64,000 nt of DNA, taken from NCBI GenBank assembly GCA_001724995.1, contig MEFD01000014.1:62001-126000 (forward strand). Reading direction: 5' to 3'. Made by a program: the position numbers and the translations under genes. Below are positions 47,798-58,136 of this stretch, piece after piece. Under the pieces are notes generated by a model. It saw only the letters and a list, made by a program, of their open reading frames with translations. It did no database searches and was not told the DNA's origin. Source of the stretch: Rubrivivax sp. SCN 71-131. GTDB taxonomy: Bacteria; Pseudomonadota; Gammaproteobacteria; Burkholderiales; Burkholderiaceae_C. Numbering within the stretch: position 1 is the stretch's first letter; the number at the start of each line of letters is the position of its first letter.

Positions 47798-47816
47798 ACC
47801 CCGCCGAGGTGCTGCG

Positions 47817-48422
47817 ATGAGCGACGTTCCGACCGACAACGACTTCGACCCGGTGACCATCGGCGTGGTCTCCGTCAGCGACCGCGCAAGCGCCGGCGTG
47901 TACGAGGACAAGGGCATCCCGGCGCTGAAGGACTGGCTCGGCCGCGCCCTGCGCAACCCGATACGCTGGCAGGAGCGCCTCGTCCCCGATGAGCAGGAAG
48001 GCATCGCCGCGGCGCTGCGCGAACTGGTCGACGAAGCCGCCTGCGCCCTCGTGCTGACCACGGGCGGTACGGGGCCCGCGCCGCGCGACGTGACCCCGGA
48101 GGCGACGCTCGCGGTCGCCGACAAGACGATGCCGGGCTTTGGCGAGCAGATGCGCCAGATCAGCCTGGCCTTCGTGCCCACCGCGATCCTCTCGCGCCAG
48201 GTCGCGGTGATCCGCGGCCGCGCGCTCATCATCAACCTGCCGGGCCAGCCCAAGGCCATCGCCGAGACGCTGCAAGGCCTGCCCGAGCGCGGCGCGCCCG
48301 GCGTCTTCGCCGCCGTGCCCTACTGCATCGACCTCATCGGCGGTCCCTATCTCGAGACCGACGAGGCGGTGTGCAACGCGTTCCGGCCGAAGAACGCGAT
48401 CCGGCCGCCGAAGACCCGCTGA
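47817..48422 (+). CDS. mog: Molybdopterin adenylyltransferase Mog
   Basis: Mog adenylylates molybdopterin before MoeA inserts molybdate. The 201-residue protein has the MoaB/Mog fold, with IGVVSVSDRASAGVYEDKG at the N-terminus and the pterin-binding loop TTGGTGPAPRDVTPEAT. GRALIINLPGQPKAIAETL lies near the end. Its length and C-terminal extension fit Mog rather than the shorter MoaB. It lies in the pmbA-darP region, away from the other cofactor genes in this window. Confidence 0.92.
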   Translation: MSDVPTDNDFDPVTIGVVSVSDRASAGVYEDKGIPALKDWLGRALRNPIRWQERLVPDEQEGIAAALRELVDEAACALVLTTGGTGPAPRDVTPEATLAVADKTMPGFGEQMRQISLAFVPTAILSRQVAVIRGRALIINLPGQPKAIAETLQGLPERGAPGVFAAVPYCIDLIGGPYLETDEAVCNAFRPKNAIRPPKTR

Positions 48423-48470
48423 CCCTGCTGCCGCCGCGCGGGCGGCGAGGTGCCGGCGCCGGGCCTTCGG

Positions 48471-49250
48471 CTACTTGACGAGCCGGTTCAGGCGCTCGGC
48501 GTCGAAGCGCTCGGTGGTGCTCGCGTCCTCGGGCACGCAATCCGCCGCGGGCAGTTCGCGCGAGCGGCTGGAGAGCTTCTCCACCGCGTGCCACAGCAGC
48601 GCGATCTGGTGCTCGTGCCCGGCGGTGCTGTCGATCAAGCCCTTCATCGCCTGCGACACCGGATCATCGCCCTGCGTCACGCCGTAGGCGGAGAAGCCCA
48701 TGCGCGCGGCGGCGGCCTCGCGCGTGGCCTCGGCCTCGGCCTGCAGGATGCGCGCCGGGTTGCCGACCGCGGTGGCGCCCGCCGGCACCGGCTTCACGAC
48801 GACGGCGTTGGAGCCCACGCGCGCGCCGTCCCCGACCGTGAAGCCGCCCAGCACCTGCGCATTGGCGCCGACGATGACGCCGCGCCCGAGGGTGGGATGG
48901 CGCTTGGTACCGCGGCCGAGCGTGGTGCCGCCGAGCGTCACGCCCTGGTAGATCGTGCAGTCGTCGCCGACCTCGGCGGTCTCGCCGATCACCACCCCCA
49001 TGCCGTGGTCGATGAAGACGCGCCGGCCGATCGACGCCCCCGGGTGAATCTCGATGCCGGTGAAGAAGCGCCCGAGGTGCGAGACGAAGCGCCCGAGCCA
49101 CAGCCATTCGCGCCGCCAGGCGGCCCGCGCAAGGCGATGAAAGAGCACGGCGTGCAGGCCGGGATAGCAGGTCAGCACTTCCCACGAGGAACGCGCGGCC
49201 GGGTCGCGCTCGCGGATGCAGGCGATGTCTTCGCGCAGTCGGCTGAACAT
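48471..49250 (-). CDS. cysE: Serine O-acetyltransferase
   Basis: This is the first enzyme of cysteine synthesis, acetylating serine. The 259-residue protein has a short helical N-terminus and the left-handed beta-helix of hexapeptide repeats ([25 protein letters not shown]). The catalytic histidine lies in that segment, and [20 protein letters not shown] follows. The C-terminal 70 residues are longer than in short epsilon-type enzymes. The ATG at 49250 fits the family start [17 protein letters not shown]. Confidence 0.93.
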   Translation of the reverse strand: MFSRLREDIACIRERDPAARSSWEVLTCYPGLHAVLFHRLARAAWRREWLWLGRFVSHLGRFFTGIEIHPGASIGRRVFIDHGMGVVIGETAEVGDDCTIYQGVTLGGTTLGRGTKRHPTLGRGVIVGANAQVLGGFTVGDGARVGSNAVVVKPVPAGATAVGNPARILQAEAEATREAAAARMGFSAYGVTQGDDPVSQAMKGLIDSTAGHEHQIALLWHAVEKLSSRSRELPAADCVPEDASTTERFDAERLNRLVK

Positions 49251-49305
49251 GGGTCGTCCGGGAAGGGGGTGTCCGGCAAGCGGTTGCGTGCAGTGTAGTC
49301 GCGTG

Positions 49306-50076
49306 CTAGCGCGGCGGCGTCGTGGCCCCGCCGGCGTCGTGGCCGCGCCGACGATCCGCCTGCGCGGCACCGTCGATCGCGCGCGCGATGCCGCGCAGGA
49401 TGTGGACCTCCTGCGTCGTCAGCCGCGCACGCAGCAGCAGCTGCTGCAGCCGCGGCATCAGCTTCTTCGGCGCCGCCGGGTCGAGGAAGCCGATCTTCAC
49501 CAGCACCTGCTCCCAGTGCGCCAGCGTGGCCTGCACCGCCGCGAGGTCGGCCGCCGTCGTCGCGGCCGTGCGCGGCTGCACCGGGTACCCGCCCAGGGCC
49601 TGGCGCCACTCGTAGGCCAACAACTGCACCGCCTGCGCAAGATTGAGCGAGCCGTAGCCGGGGTCGGCCGGGATCGAGAGGCAGGCGTGGCAGCGGTACA
49701 CATCCTCGTTGGCGAGACCGGTGCGCTCGGGTCCGAACACCAGCGCCAGGCGCGGCGCGGCCTGCGCGAGCCCTTCGAGATAGGGGCGCGGCGCGCGTGT
49801 CGGCGGGCCGAAGTCGCGCGGCGTCATGGCGGTCGCGCAGGCGTGGGTGCAGCCCTCGAGCGCCTGCGGCAGGGTGTCGACGACGCGCGCGGCGGCGAGC
49901 ACGTCGGTGGCGCCGCTGGCCATCGCCCGTGCCTCCGCGCGACCGGCGATGTCGGCAAAGCGCGGACGCACGAGCACGAGCTCGGAAAAGCCCATCACCT
50001 TCATCGCGCGGGCGGCGGCGCCGACATTGCCGGCGTGGCTGGTGTGCACGAGCACGAAGCGTGTCGGATCGGACAT
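49306..50076 (-). CDS. trmJ: tRNA (cytidine/uridine-2'-O-)-methyltransferase TrmJ
   Basis: TrmJ methylates the ribose at position 32 of certain tRNAs. The 256-residue SPOUT-family protein has [23 protein letters not shown] at the N-terminus and the knotted SAM-binding motifs [17 protein letters not shown] and [23 protein letters not shown] helical C-terminal extension follows. It is divergent from suhB, an arrangement seen in many proteobacteria. Confidence 0.93.
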   Translation of the reverse strand: MSDPTRFVLVHTSHAGNVGAAARAMKVMGFSELVLVRPRFADIAGRAEARAMASGATDVLAAARVVDTLPQALEGCTHACATAMTPRDFGPPTRAPRPYLEGLAQAAPRLALVFGPERTGLANEDVYRCHACLSIPADPGYGSLNLAQAVQLLAYEWRQALGGYPVQPRTAATTAADLAAVQATLAHWEQVLVKIGFLDPAAPKKLMPRLQQLLLRARLTTQEVHILRGIARAIDGAAQADRRRGHDAGGATTPPR

Positions 50077-50109
50077 CGGAACGGGCAGCACGGCTTGGCG
50101 GGCGGCCGG

Positions 50110-50115
50110 TAAAAT
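50110..50115 (+). promoter_or_regulatory. -10-like element of suhB
   Basis: TAAAAT is the clearest -10 candidate in the 131-base trmJ-suhB gap. No good -35 was found at 16-18 bases. The leader to suhB would be about 85 bases. Confidence 0.35.
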
Positions 50116-50207
50116 GGCGGGCTTGCGACGCGCCATTGTCGTCGCAGCGTTCTTTCCTTCACCGCCACGTCCACGCCGAGCCCCTGCGGGCGCGAAGAGC
50201 CCCACTC

Positions 50208-51047
50208 ATGTCGCAGAACCTTCACCCCATGCTCAACATCGCCATCAAGGCGGCTCGCGCAGCGGGGGCGATCATCAACCGGGCCTCGCTCGACCTGGAC
50301 GCGCTCAAGGTCACGAGCAAGGGCCCCAACGACTTCGTGAGCGAGGTCGATCGCGCAGCCGAGCAGGCCGTGATCGAAACCCTGCTGGACGCCTACCCGA
50401 CGCACGGCATCCTGGCCGAGGAGTCCGGGCGCACGCACGGCGCCAAGGACAGCGAGTTCACCTGGATCATCGATCCGCTGGACGGCACCACCAACTTCCT
50501 GCACGGCTTTCCGGTGTACGCGGTGTCGATCGCGCTCGCGCACCGCAACCAGGTGCAGCAGGCGGTCGTCTACGACCCCGCGCGCAACGACCTCTTCTTC
50601 GCCTCGCGCGGGCGCGGCGCCTACCTCAACGACCGACGCCTGCGCGTGTCCAAGCGCACGCGCATGGCCGAGGCGCTGATCGGCACCGGATTCCCCTTCC
50701 GCAAGGGCGACAACTTCAAGCGCTACGTGAAGATGTTCGAGGAGGTGATGCAGAACTGCGCCGGGCTGCGCCGGCCGGGCGCGGCGGCGCTGGACCTGTG
50801 CTACGTCGCCGCAGGCTGGTACGACGGCTTCTTCGAGATGGGCCTCAGCCCCTGGGACGTGGCCGCGGGCTCGCTGATGATTGCCGAGGCCGGCGGCCTG
50901 ATCGGCAACTTCACCGGCGAGGCCGACTACCTCTACCAGCGCGAAGTCGTCGCCGGCACGCCCAAGGTCTACGGGCAGCTGGTGCAGATCCTCTCGCCCT
51001 ACTCGCGCGTGATCGCGCACCCCGACGCGGGCGGGGCGCCACACTGA
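50208..51047 (+). CDS. suhB: Inositol-1-monophosphatase SuhB
   Basis: This is a lithium-sensitive phosphatase family member. In E. coli, SuhB also acts as a host factor in rRNA transcription antitermination. The 279-residue protein has the metal-binding motifs [26 protein letters not shown] and [17 protein letters not shown]. The ATG at 50208 gives [18 protein letters not shown] start at the internal Met (50229) would also leave the fold intact. Confidence 0.94.
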   Translation: MSQNLHPMLNIAIKAARAAGAIINRASLDLDALKVTSKGPNDFVSEVDRAAEQAVIETLLDAYPTHGILAEESGRTHGAKDSEFTWIIDPLDGTTNFLHGFPVYAVSIALAHRNQVQQAVVYDPARNDLFFASRGRGAYLNDRRLRVSKRTRMAEALIGTGFPFRKGDNFKRYVKMFEEVMQNCAGLRRPGAAALDLCYVAAGWYDGFFEMGLSPWDVAAGSLMIAEAGGLIGNFTGEADYLYQREVVAGTPKVYGQLVQILSPYSRVIAHPDAGGAPH

Positions 51048-51093
51048 GCCGCTGCGCGTGGCGGCAGGTCCGCCACGCCGAGGACACACCCCC

Positions 51094-52449
51094 ATGCCCG
51101 CGACCCTGCATGCGCTTGCCGAGAACATGCAGGCCGGCCGCACGAGCGCGCTGGCGCTCGCCGAAGCCGCACTCGCCCGGGCCGAGGATGCCGCCGGTGA
51201 AGGCACGCGCACCTTCACCGCGCTGCACCGCGAGCGCGCGCTGGCGATGGCGCGCGCCTCCGACACGCTGCGCGCGGCGGGCATCGTGCGCTCGCCGCTC
51301 GAGGGCCTCCCGGTCTCGATCAAGGACTTGTTCGACGTCGCCGGCGAGGTCACGCGCGCGGGCTCGGTGGTGCTGCGCGACCATGCGCCGGCGCCGCGCA
51401 ACGCCACCATCGTGCAGCGGCTGATCGCGGCCGGCGCGGTCATCGTCGGGCGCACCAACATGACCGAGTTCGCGTTCTCGGGCCTCGGCCTGAACCCTCA
51501 CTACGGCACGCCGCGCAACCCCTGGGACCGCCGCACCGGCCGCATTCCCGGCGGTTCCTCCTCGGGCGCGGCGATCTCGGTCACCGACGGCATGGCGGCC
51601 GTCGCCATCGGCACCGACACCGGCGGCTCGGTGCGCATCCCCTCGGCACTGTGCGGCCTCACCGGCTTCAAGCCGAGCGCGCGCCGCGTGCCCATGGATG
51701 GCGCGTTGCCGCTGTCGCGCGCGCTCGACTCGATCGGGCCGCTGGCGGCGTCGGTGCGCTGCTGCGCGCTCGTCGACGCCATCCTCGCCGGCGACGAACC
51801 CGGGCCGCTGGTTGCAGCCGAGCTCGACGGCGCGCGCCTGGCCATCCCCGAGGAGGTCGTCCTCGACGCACTGGACGACGACGTCGCACGGGCCTTCGAC
51901 GCAGCCTGTGCGCGGCTCGCCGGGGCGGGCGCGCGCATCCGCCGCATCCGCGTGCCGGCGTTCGCGCGGTTGCCCGCGCTGCATGGGCGCGGAACGCTCG
52001 CCACCGCCGAGGCCTGGCAGATGAACCGCGGCCTGGCCGAATCCCGCGCCGAAGCCTATGACCCGCGCGTGCTCGCGCGCATGCGCCCCGGCGCGGCAAT
52101 GGGCGCAGCGGACCTGCTCGACCTGCAGGCCGCGCGGCAGCAGTGGATCGCCGAGGTCAGCGCCGGCGTGACGGGGATCGATGCGCTGCTGATGCCCACG
52201 GTGCCCATCGTCGCGCCGCCGATCGCGCCGCTGCAGGCCGACGACGCGCTGTACACGCGCACCAACGGCCTCGTGCTGCGCAACCCCACGCTCATCAACT
52301 TCCTCGACGGCTGTGCGATCTCGCTGCCCTGCCACGAACCGGGCAGCGCGCCGGTGGGCTTGATGCTGGCAGCACCCGGGGGCCACGACGCGCGCATCCT
52401 CGCCCTCGGCCTGGCGGTCGAAGAGCGGTTGGCCGTGCCGCGTCGCTGA
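51094..52449 (+). CDS. Amidase (amidase signature family)
   Basis: This 451-residue amidase-signature enzyme hydrolyses an amide of unknown identity. The Ser-cisSer-Lys catalytic triad is complete: the lysine in PVSIKDLFDVAG, the cis-serine in the GGSSSGAA loop and the nucleophile in GTDTGGSVRIPSALCG. A GAGGA ribosome site lies 10 bases before the ATG. It is not GatA, since no gatB or gatC is adjacent. The neighbouring CoA-transferase gene converges on it, so there is no operon link. Confidence 0.88.
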   Translation: MPATLHALAENMQAGRTSALALAEAALARAEDAAGEGTRTFTALHRERALAMARASDTLRAAGIVRSPLEGLPVSIKDLFDVAGEVTRAGSVVLRDHAPAPRNATIVQRLIAAGAVIVGRTNMTEFAFSGLGLNPHYGTPRNPWDRRTGRIPGGSSSGAAISVTDGMAAVAIGTDTGGSVRIPSALCGLTGFKPSARRVPMDGALPLSRALDSIGPLAASVRCCALVDAILAGDEPGPLVAAELDGARLAIPEEVVLDALDDDVARAFDAACARLAGAGARIRRIRVPAFARLPALHGRGTLATAEAWQMNRGLAESRAEAYDPRVLARMRPGAAMGAADLLDLQAARQQWIAEVSAGVTGIDALLMPTVPIVAPPIAPLQADDALYTRTNGLVLRNPTLINFLDGCAISLPCHEPGSAPVGLMLAAPGGHDARILALGLAVEERLAVPRR

Positions 52450-52466
52450 CGGCGCGCCGCGCGGCC

Positions 52467-53702
52467 TCAGCGCACCACGCCGCGCGCCAGCAGGCCCTCG
52501 ATGGCCTCGTCGGTGCAGCCCAGGTCCTGCAGCAGTTCGCGCGTGTGCTCGCCACGCCGCGGCGGCTGCAGGCGCACGGGCAGGCGCTGCCCATCCAGCG
52601 CCAGCGGCAGCAGCGTCGTCTTCACCGTCCCGCCGGCGCGTTCGCCGTCGGGCAGCACGAGGTCGGCAAGACCCCCGGTGGCCCTCAGGTGCGGGTCGTC
52701 CAGCAGATCCTGCGGGCGGCTGATGGGCGCGAACGGCAGGCCCGCGCGCTCGAAGATCGACGCCAGCTCCGCGGCCGTGTAGCCGGCCAGCCGCGCCGCG
52801 AGCACCGGCAGCAGCCGTGCGCGCTGGCGCACGCGGTCGTTGTTGGTCGCCAGGGCCGGATCGGCCTTCAGGTCGTCGAGCGCGAGCGCGTCGCACATCG
52901 CCTGCCACTGCGCGTCGCTCACCGCGGCGAGGAAGATCTGCCCGCCGTCCCTGACCGTGAAGACGTCGTAGATCGCCCAGGGGCTGTCGCGCGCGGGCAT
53001 CGGCGGCGGCGCGCGGCCGGTGACCGCGTACTGCAGCATGTGCTGGCCGACGAGGAAGACGTTGTTCTCGAAGAGCGCGCTCTGCACGTGCATGCCGCGG
53101 CCGCTGACGCCGCGGCGCACCAACGCGCCGAGCACGCCGACGGCGCCGAAGATGCCGCCCATGATGTCGTTGACGCTGCTGCCCGCGCGCAGCGGGTCGC
53201 CCGGGCGACCCGTCATGTAGGCCAGGCCGCCCATCATCTGCACGACCTCGTCGAGCGCCGTGCGATGCTCGTACGGACCGGGCAGGAAGCCCTTGAGGCT
53301 GACGTAGACGAGGCGCTCGTTGCCGGCCGCGAGCGCCTCGTAGTCGAGCCCGTACTTCGCCAGCGTGCCGGGGCGGAAGTTCTCGGCCACGACGTCGGCC
53401 GTGGCCGCGAGCCGCCGCGCCAGCGCCGCGCCTTCGGGCTGGCGCAGGTCGATCGCGATGCTCTTCTTGTTGCGGTTGAACATCGGGAAGAAGCCCGCCC
53501 CCGAGCCCAGCAGCGTGCGCGTGGCCTCGCCCTCGATCGGTTCGACCTTGATCACCTCCGCGCCCAGGTCACCGAGCACGAGGCCGCAGGTCGGCCCCAT
53601 CACCATGTGCGTGAACTCGACGACGCGCAGGCCGGCCAGCGGCAGCGCAGCGTCGGGCGTTGCGGGAGCCGGCACGGGGCTCGTCACGTCCTTCATCGTC
53701 AT
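52467..53702 (-). CDS. CaiB/BaiF family CoA-transferase (class III)
   Basis: This 411-residue class III CoA-transferase moves CoA between organic acids. It starts (after a Pro/Ala segment) with PLAGLRVVEFTHMVMGPTCGLVLGDLGAEVIKVEP, contains NRNKKSIAIDLRQPEG and ENFRPGTLAKYG, and has the aspartate expected to carry the acyl group in RTALDEVVQMMGGLAYMTG. The true substrate cannot be told. An in-frame ATG two codons downstream is an equally good start. It is divergent from mutS. Confidence 0.9.
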   Translation of the reverse strand: MTMKDVTSPVPAPATPDAALPLAGLRVVEFTHMVMGPTCGLVLGDLGAEVIKVEPIEGEATRTLLGSGAGFFPMFNRNKKSIAIDLRQPEGAALARRLAATADVVAENFRPGTLAKYGLDYEALAAGNERLVYVSLKGFLPGPYEHRTALDEVVQMMGGLAYMTGRPGDPLRAGSSVNDIMGGIFGAVGVLGALVRRGVSGRGMHVQSALFENNVFLVGQHMLQYAVTGRAPPPMPARDSPWAIYDVFTVRDGGQIFLAAVSDAQWQAMCDALALDDLKADPALATNNDRVRQRARLLPVLAARLAGYTAAELASIFERAGLPFAPISRPQDLLDDPHLRATGGLADLVLPDGERAGGTVKTTLLPLALDGQRLPVRLQPPRRGEHTRELLQDLGCTDEAIEGLLARGVVR

Positions 53703-53776
53703 GGGTCGGGAACTCTACGCGCTGGCACCAGGGCGCGCGGCGCGGGCGGCACACCTGACCTAAGATCGCCCGCCTT

Positions 53777-56407
53777 ATGCCCGAGCCGACCACCGCCGCC
53801 CCGCTTCGGCAGGGCGACCTCTCCGCCCACACGCCGATGATGCAGCAGTACCTGCGCATCAAGGCCGAGTTCCCGGACATCCTCGTGTTCTACCGCATGG
53901 GGGACTTCTACGAGCTCTTCTACGAGGACGCGCGGCGCGCCAACCGGCTGCTGGACATCACGCTGACCACGCGCGGCCAGAGCGCCGGCGAGCCGGTGGC
54001 GATGGCTGGCGTGCCGGTGCACGCGCTCGAGAACTATCTCGCGCGGCTGATCAAGCTCGGCGAGGCGGTGGCGATCGCCGAGCAGGTGGGCGACGTGGGC
54101 GCCGCCAAGGGGCCGGTCGAGCGCAAGGTGGTGCGCGTCGTCACGCCGGGCACGGTGACCGACAGCGAGCTGCTGGCCGAGCGTGCGGACACGCGGTTGC
54201 TGGCGGTGCACCGCGTGCGTCAGGACTTCGGCCTGGCGTGGCTGACGCTGGCCAGCGGCGAGCTGGGCCTGGCCGAATGCCGCGAGGAGCAGTTGCCGGG
54301 GTGGCTGGCGCGCCTGGCGCCTGCCGAGATCCTGCACGACGGCGGCGAGCTGCCGCAAGCCCTGCAGCAGGCCCGTGCCGCGCGCACCGCGCGCCCGGCG
54401 TGGCAGTTCGACGCCGCGCTCGGCGTGCGCAAGCTCGGCGCGCAGCTCGGCGTCGCGAGCCTTGCCGGCCACGGTGCGCAGGACCTGCCGCTGGCGCACG
54501 CGGCCGCCGCCGCGGTGCTCAGCTTTGCCGAGCACACGAGCGGCGGCAGCGCCGCGCCCGGCGAGCCCGGCGCGCGCGTGCTGCAGCACGTGCGCAGCAT
54601 TTCGGCGGCACGCAGCGGCGAGCTGCTGGACCTGCCGCCGGCCACGCACCGCAACCTCGAGCTCGTGCAGACGCTGCGCGGTGAAGAGGCGCCGACGCTG
54701 CTTTCGCTGCTCGACACCTGCCGCACCGGCATGGGCAGCCGCGCGCTGCGCCGCTGGCTCACGGCGCCGCGCCGCGAACGCACGGACGCGAGCGCCCGCC
54801 ACGATGCCATCGCCACGCTGCTGACCCAGGGCTCGGCGGCGCTGCGCGAGGCGCTGCGCGGCGTCAGCGACGTCGAGCGCATCGCCTCGCGCATCGCGCT
54901 GCGCCAGGTGCGCCCGCGCGAACTCGCCGGACTGCGCGCCACGCTCGGCGCCCTGCCGGCGCTGCGCGCGCAGGTGCCCCACGGTGCGCCGCTGCTGGCC
55001 GGGCTGAGCGAGGCGCTCTCGCCGGACGAGGCCATGGCCGATGCGCTGCGCGCCATCGCCGAGGAGCCCGCGGCCCTGCTGCGCGACGGCGGCGTCATCG
55101 CCGCTGATGTCGACGCCGAGCTCGACGAGCTGCGCGGCATCGCCAGCCATTGCGACGCCTTCCTGCTCGGGCTCGAGCAGCGCGAGCGCACGCGCACCGG
55201 CATCGCCAACCTGCGCGTGCAGTTCAACAAGGTGCACGGCTTCTACATCGAGGTCACCGCCTCCGGCCTCGACAAGGTGCCGGCCGACTACCGGCGCCGG
55301 CAGACGCTGAAGAACGCCGAGCGCTACGTCACGCCCGAGCTCGAGGCCTTCGAGGCCAAGGCGCTGTCGGCGCAGGAGCGCGCGCTGGCACGCGAAAAGT
55401 GGCTCTACGAGCAGCTGCTCGAGGCGCTGCAGCAGCATCTGGCCGGGCTCACGGCGCTTGCCCGCGCGCTGGCGAGCCTGGACGCGCTCGCCGCCCTGGC
55501 CGAACGCGCCGCCACGCTTGGCTGGTGCCGGCCCGAGTTCGTGCCCTACCCCTGCATCGAGATCGAGTCCGGCCGCCACCCGGTGGTGGAAGCGCGCCTG
55601 GCCGAGACCGGCGCCGGCCCCTTCATCGCCAACCACTGCCGGCTGGACGCGAAGACGCGCATGCTCGTCGTCACCGGCCCCAACATGGGCGGCAAGAGCA
55701 CCTTCATGCGCCAGGTCGCGCTCGTCGTGCTGCTGGCGGCGATGGGCTCCTTCGTGCCGGCCGCCGCCTGCCGCCTGGGCCCCATCGACGCGATCCACAC
55801 GCGCATCGGCGCGGCCGACGACCTGGCCAATGCGCAATCGACCTTCATGCTGGAGATGACCGAGGCTGCGGCGATCGTGCACCAGGCCAGCGAGCAAAGC
55901 CTCGTGCTGATGGACGAGATCGGGCGCGGCACCGGCACCTTCGACGGCCTGGCGCTGGCCGGCGCCATCGCCACCCAGCTGCACGACCGCAACCGCGCCT
56001 TCACGCTCTTCGCCACGCACTACTTCGAGCTGACCGAGTTCCCCGCGCGGCACGAGCGTGCGCTCAACGTCCACGTCGGCGCCGCCGAGAGCGGGCACGA
56101 CATCGTCTTCCTGCACCAGATCGAACCCGGCCCCGCCAGCCGCAGCTACGGCGTGCAGGTGGCGCGCCTGGCCGGCATGCCGCAAGCGGTGATCCGCCAG
56201 GCCCGCGCGACCCTCGAAGCCCTGCAGGCCAAGGCGCAGGAGGGACAGGCGCAGGTGGATCTCTTCGCCGCGCCCGCGGCCGCCCCGACACCGGAGCCCT
56301 CGCGCGTGGAGACGGCGCTGGCGGCGATCGATGCGGATGCGCTCTCGCCGCGCGAGGCGCTGCAGGCGCTCTATCGCCTCAAGGACCTGCTGCCCGGCGC
56401 GCCCTAG
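53777..56407 (+). CDS. mutS: DNA mismatch repair protein MutS
   Basis: MutS recognises base mismatches and small loops. The 876-residue protein has the N-terminal mismatch-binding motif ([15 protein letters not shown], containing the stacking Phe-x-Glu), connector and lever domains, Walker [11 protein letters not shown] (about residues 634-642), [16 protein letters not shown] and the C-terminal helix-turn-helix region. Its stop codon TAG lies in CTAG, which on the other strand is also the stop of the converging receiver-TPR gene. Confidence 0.97.
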   Translation: MPEPTTAAPLRQGDLSAHTPMMQQYLRIKAEFPDILVFYRMGDFYELFYEDARRANRLLDITLTTRGQSAGEPVAMAGVPVHALENYLARLIKLGEAVAIAEQVGDVGAAKGPVERKVVRVVTPGTVTDSELLAERADTRLLAVHRVRQDFGLAWLTLASGELGLAECREEQLPGWLARLAPAEILHDGGELPQALQQARAARTARPAWQFDAALGVRKLGAQLGVASLAGHGAQDLPLAHAAAAAVLSFAEHTSGGSAAPGEPGARVLQHVRSISAARSGELLDLPPATHRNLELVQTLRGEEAPTLLSLLDTCRTGMGSRALRRWLTAPRRERTDASARHDAIATLLTQGSAALREALRGVSDVERIASRIALRQVRPRELAGLRATLGALPALRAQVPHGAPLLAGLSEALSPDEAMADALRAIAEEPAALLRDGGVIAADVDAELDELRGIASHCDAFLLGLEQRERTRTGIANLRVQFNKVHGFYIEVTASGLDKVPADYRRRQTLKNAERYVTPELEAFEAKALSAQERALAREKWLYEQLLEALQQHLAGLTALARALASLDALAALAERAATLGWCRPEFVPYPCIEIESGRHPVVEARLAETGAGPFIANHCRLDAKTRMLVVTGPNMGGKSTFMRQVALVVLLAAMGSFVPAAACRLGPIDAIHTRIGAADDLANAQSTFMLEMTEAAAIVHQASEQSLVLMDEIGRGTGTFDGLALAGAIATQLHDRNRAFTLFATHYFELTEFPARHERALNVHVGAAESGHDIVFLHQIEPGPASRSYGVQVARLAGMPQAVIRQARATLEALQAKAQEGQAQVDLFAAPAAAPTPEPSRVETALAAIDADALSPREALQALYRLKDLLPGAP

Positions 56408-58032
56408 GCCCGCAGCGCCACTCCGCCCGGCGCCCTCGCCGCGCGACCGATGCCCGCGAGCTGGGTGATCGCGGCGCAGAAGCGCTCCTGCAAGGCCTGC
56501 GCGCGCTGCAGATGCGCCGCAGCGTTGTCGAGATGCTCGGCGTGACGGCGGCTCAGGGTCTGCGACATCTCGATCAGCTTGGCGTTGCGCGTCTTCTCGC
56601 CCTGTTCCAGCAGCGTGCGCACCGCAGCGTCCGCATGACCCTTGAGCGACGCGCCCAGCGCCTGCTCGGCGATGCGGCCTATCTCGGCGTGGGCTTCGCG
56701 CACGAGCTCGATCGCCTGCGCATCGCCGTTGGCCGCGCCGACCAGCGTCTCGGTCGTGGCCTTGGAGACGGTATGGCGCAGGGCCAGGCCGCGCACCACG
56801 GCAGCCCGTTCGGCGGCGTCGACGACCGGTGCGGGCAGGCGCACCCACGCCGCCAGCGTCACCACCGCGGCCTCGAGGTCGAAGCCGCTCTCCTCGCTCT
56901 GCGAGGCCAGCGCGCGTGCCGCCTGCAGCGCCTCCTCGTCGCGGCGCGCCTGCGCCGCGGCAAGCAGGCGCAGCAGCCCGTCCATTCGCCGCAGCCGTGC
57001 CGAGCCGGCGTCCGCTGCGGCCATCCCGGCCACCTGCTCGGCCAGCGCTGCAAAGCCGCGCAACTCGCGCGCGTCGTGCTCGAGCAGGGCCAGCAGCAGC
57101 AGCGAGGATGGCGCAAGAAGCCGCGACTTGCGGCCCATGGCCATCGCCTGGCGGAGTTCCTGGGTCGCTTCGTCCCTGGCGCCGAGATAGAAGGCGAGCG
57201 CGCCGCGGTGCTGGCGCCGCAGCAGGCAGCCCGGCGTCAGCGCCGACGCGGTGCGCATCTCCTGCAGCGCGGCCTCGAAGTCACCCAGCTCGATCAGCGT
57301 GCGGGCGAGCAGTTCGTGCGCATCGGCGTCGCCGCCATCCTGGGCGACGCTGGCCTCGAGCTGCCGCCGCGCCGCGGCCAGCTCGCCCTTGGCCAGATGC
57401 ACGCGCCCGATGCCCAGGCGGGCCCAGGACTGCGGCCCCTCGGCCAGCACGGCTTCGCAGACGGCCCGGGCGCGCTCGGGCTGGCCCGCGCGCAGCCAGA
57501 GCTCGGTCGCCACCTTGGCGGCATAGCGCCAGTAGCTGCGGCGCGCCGTAAAGCGCTGCTCGGCTTGCGCTGCCGCCTGCGCCGCGTCGCCGCTGCGCAT
57601 CGCCTCGTACAGCGGCGCCAACTCGCGCTTGCGCCGGCGCACCTCGGCAAGGCGCTCGGCCAGCACTGCCGAGGAACAGGGTTTCACGAGACAGCCGTCG
57701 GCGCTGGACTGGGCGGCTTCGGCCACCCGTGCGTAGCTGGCGTTCGCGGTGACGAGGAGGAAGGCCGTGCTCGCCGGCAGCAGCTGCTCGCGGCGCAGTT
57801 CGTCCAGCAGCTCGGGGCCGGACATCGGCGCGCCCTCGAAGTCCATTTCGCAGAGCACGATGTCGTGCGGCTCGCGCTCGAGCAGCAGCCTGGCGTCCTG
57901 CACGCGCGCGAGCTGCCGCACCTCCTGCAGGCCGAGCGCGCGCAGCTGCGCGGTCATCACGCTGCGCGCGGTGGCATTGCCGTCGATGACCACGGCCCTG
58001 GCCTTCAGGATCTCGTTGTCCAGCAGTTGCAT
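56404..58032 (-). CDS. Receiver-domain protein with TPR-like repeats, altered phospho-site
   Basis: This 542-residue protein has an N-terminal response-regulator receiver fold (about residues 8-125) followed by helical TPR-like repeats (about 140-420) and a helical tail. The receiver keeps Thr (LLVTANAS) and Lys (CLVKPCS). At the phospho-acceptor position it reads VLCEMDF, where relatives have LCDYNL, so Asp is Glu. The first acidic pair is reduced to VIDGN. It may mimic a permanently phosphorylated state or bind partners without phosphorylation. No kinase is adjacent. It converges on mutS with overlapping stops. Confidence 0.82.
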   Translation of the reverse strand: MQLLDNEILKARAVVIDGNATARSVMTAQLRALGLQEVRQLARVQDARLLLEREPHDIVLCEMDFEGAPMSGPELLDELRREQLLPASTAFLLVTANASYARVAEAAQSSADGCLVKPCSSAVLAERLAEVRRRKRELAPLYEAMRSGDAAQAAAQAEQRFTARRSYWRYAAKVATELWLRAGQPERARAVCEAVLAEGPQSWARLGIGRVHLAKGELAAARRQLEASVAQDGGDADAHELLARTLIELGDFEAALQEMRTASALTPGCLLRRQHRGALAFYLGARDEATQELRQAMAMGRKSRLLAPSSLLLLALLEHDARELRGFAALAEQVAGMAAADAGSARLRRMDGLLRLLAAAQARRDEEALQAARALASQSEESGFDLEAAVVTLAAWVRLPAPVVDAAERAAVVRGLALRHTVSKATTETLVGAANGDAQAIELVREAHAEIGRIAEQALGASLKGHADAAVRTLLEQGEKTRNAKLIEMSQTLSRRHAEHLDNAAAHLQRAQALQERFCAAITQLAGIGRAARAPGGVALRA

Positions 58033-58136
58033 CGACACTCCACGCGGCTGATCCTGCGCTATCGGCGCCGCGGCACCCGGGCTCGAGCGGCCCGGCTCGG
58101 CAACGACGCCCGGGCGCGCGCACAATTCACGCTTCG

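Noticed and set aside
53699..56848. A 1049-codon minus-strand frame across mutS
   Set aside because: It is an antisense shadow of mutS with low-complexity translation.
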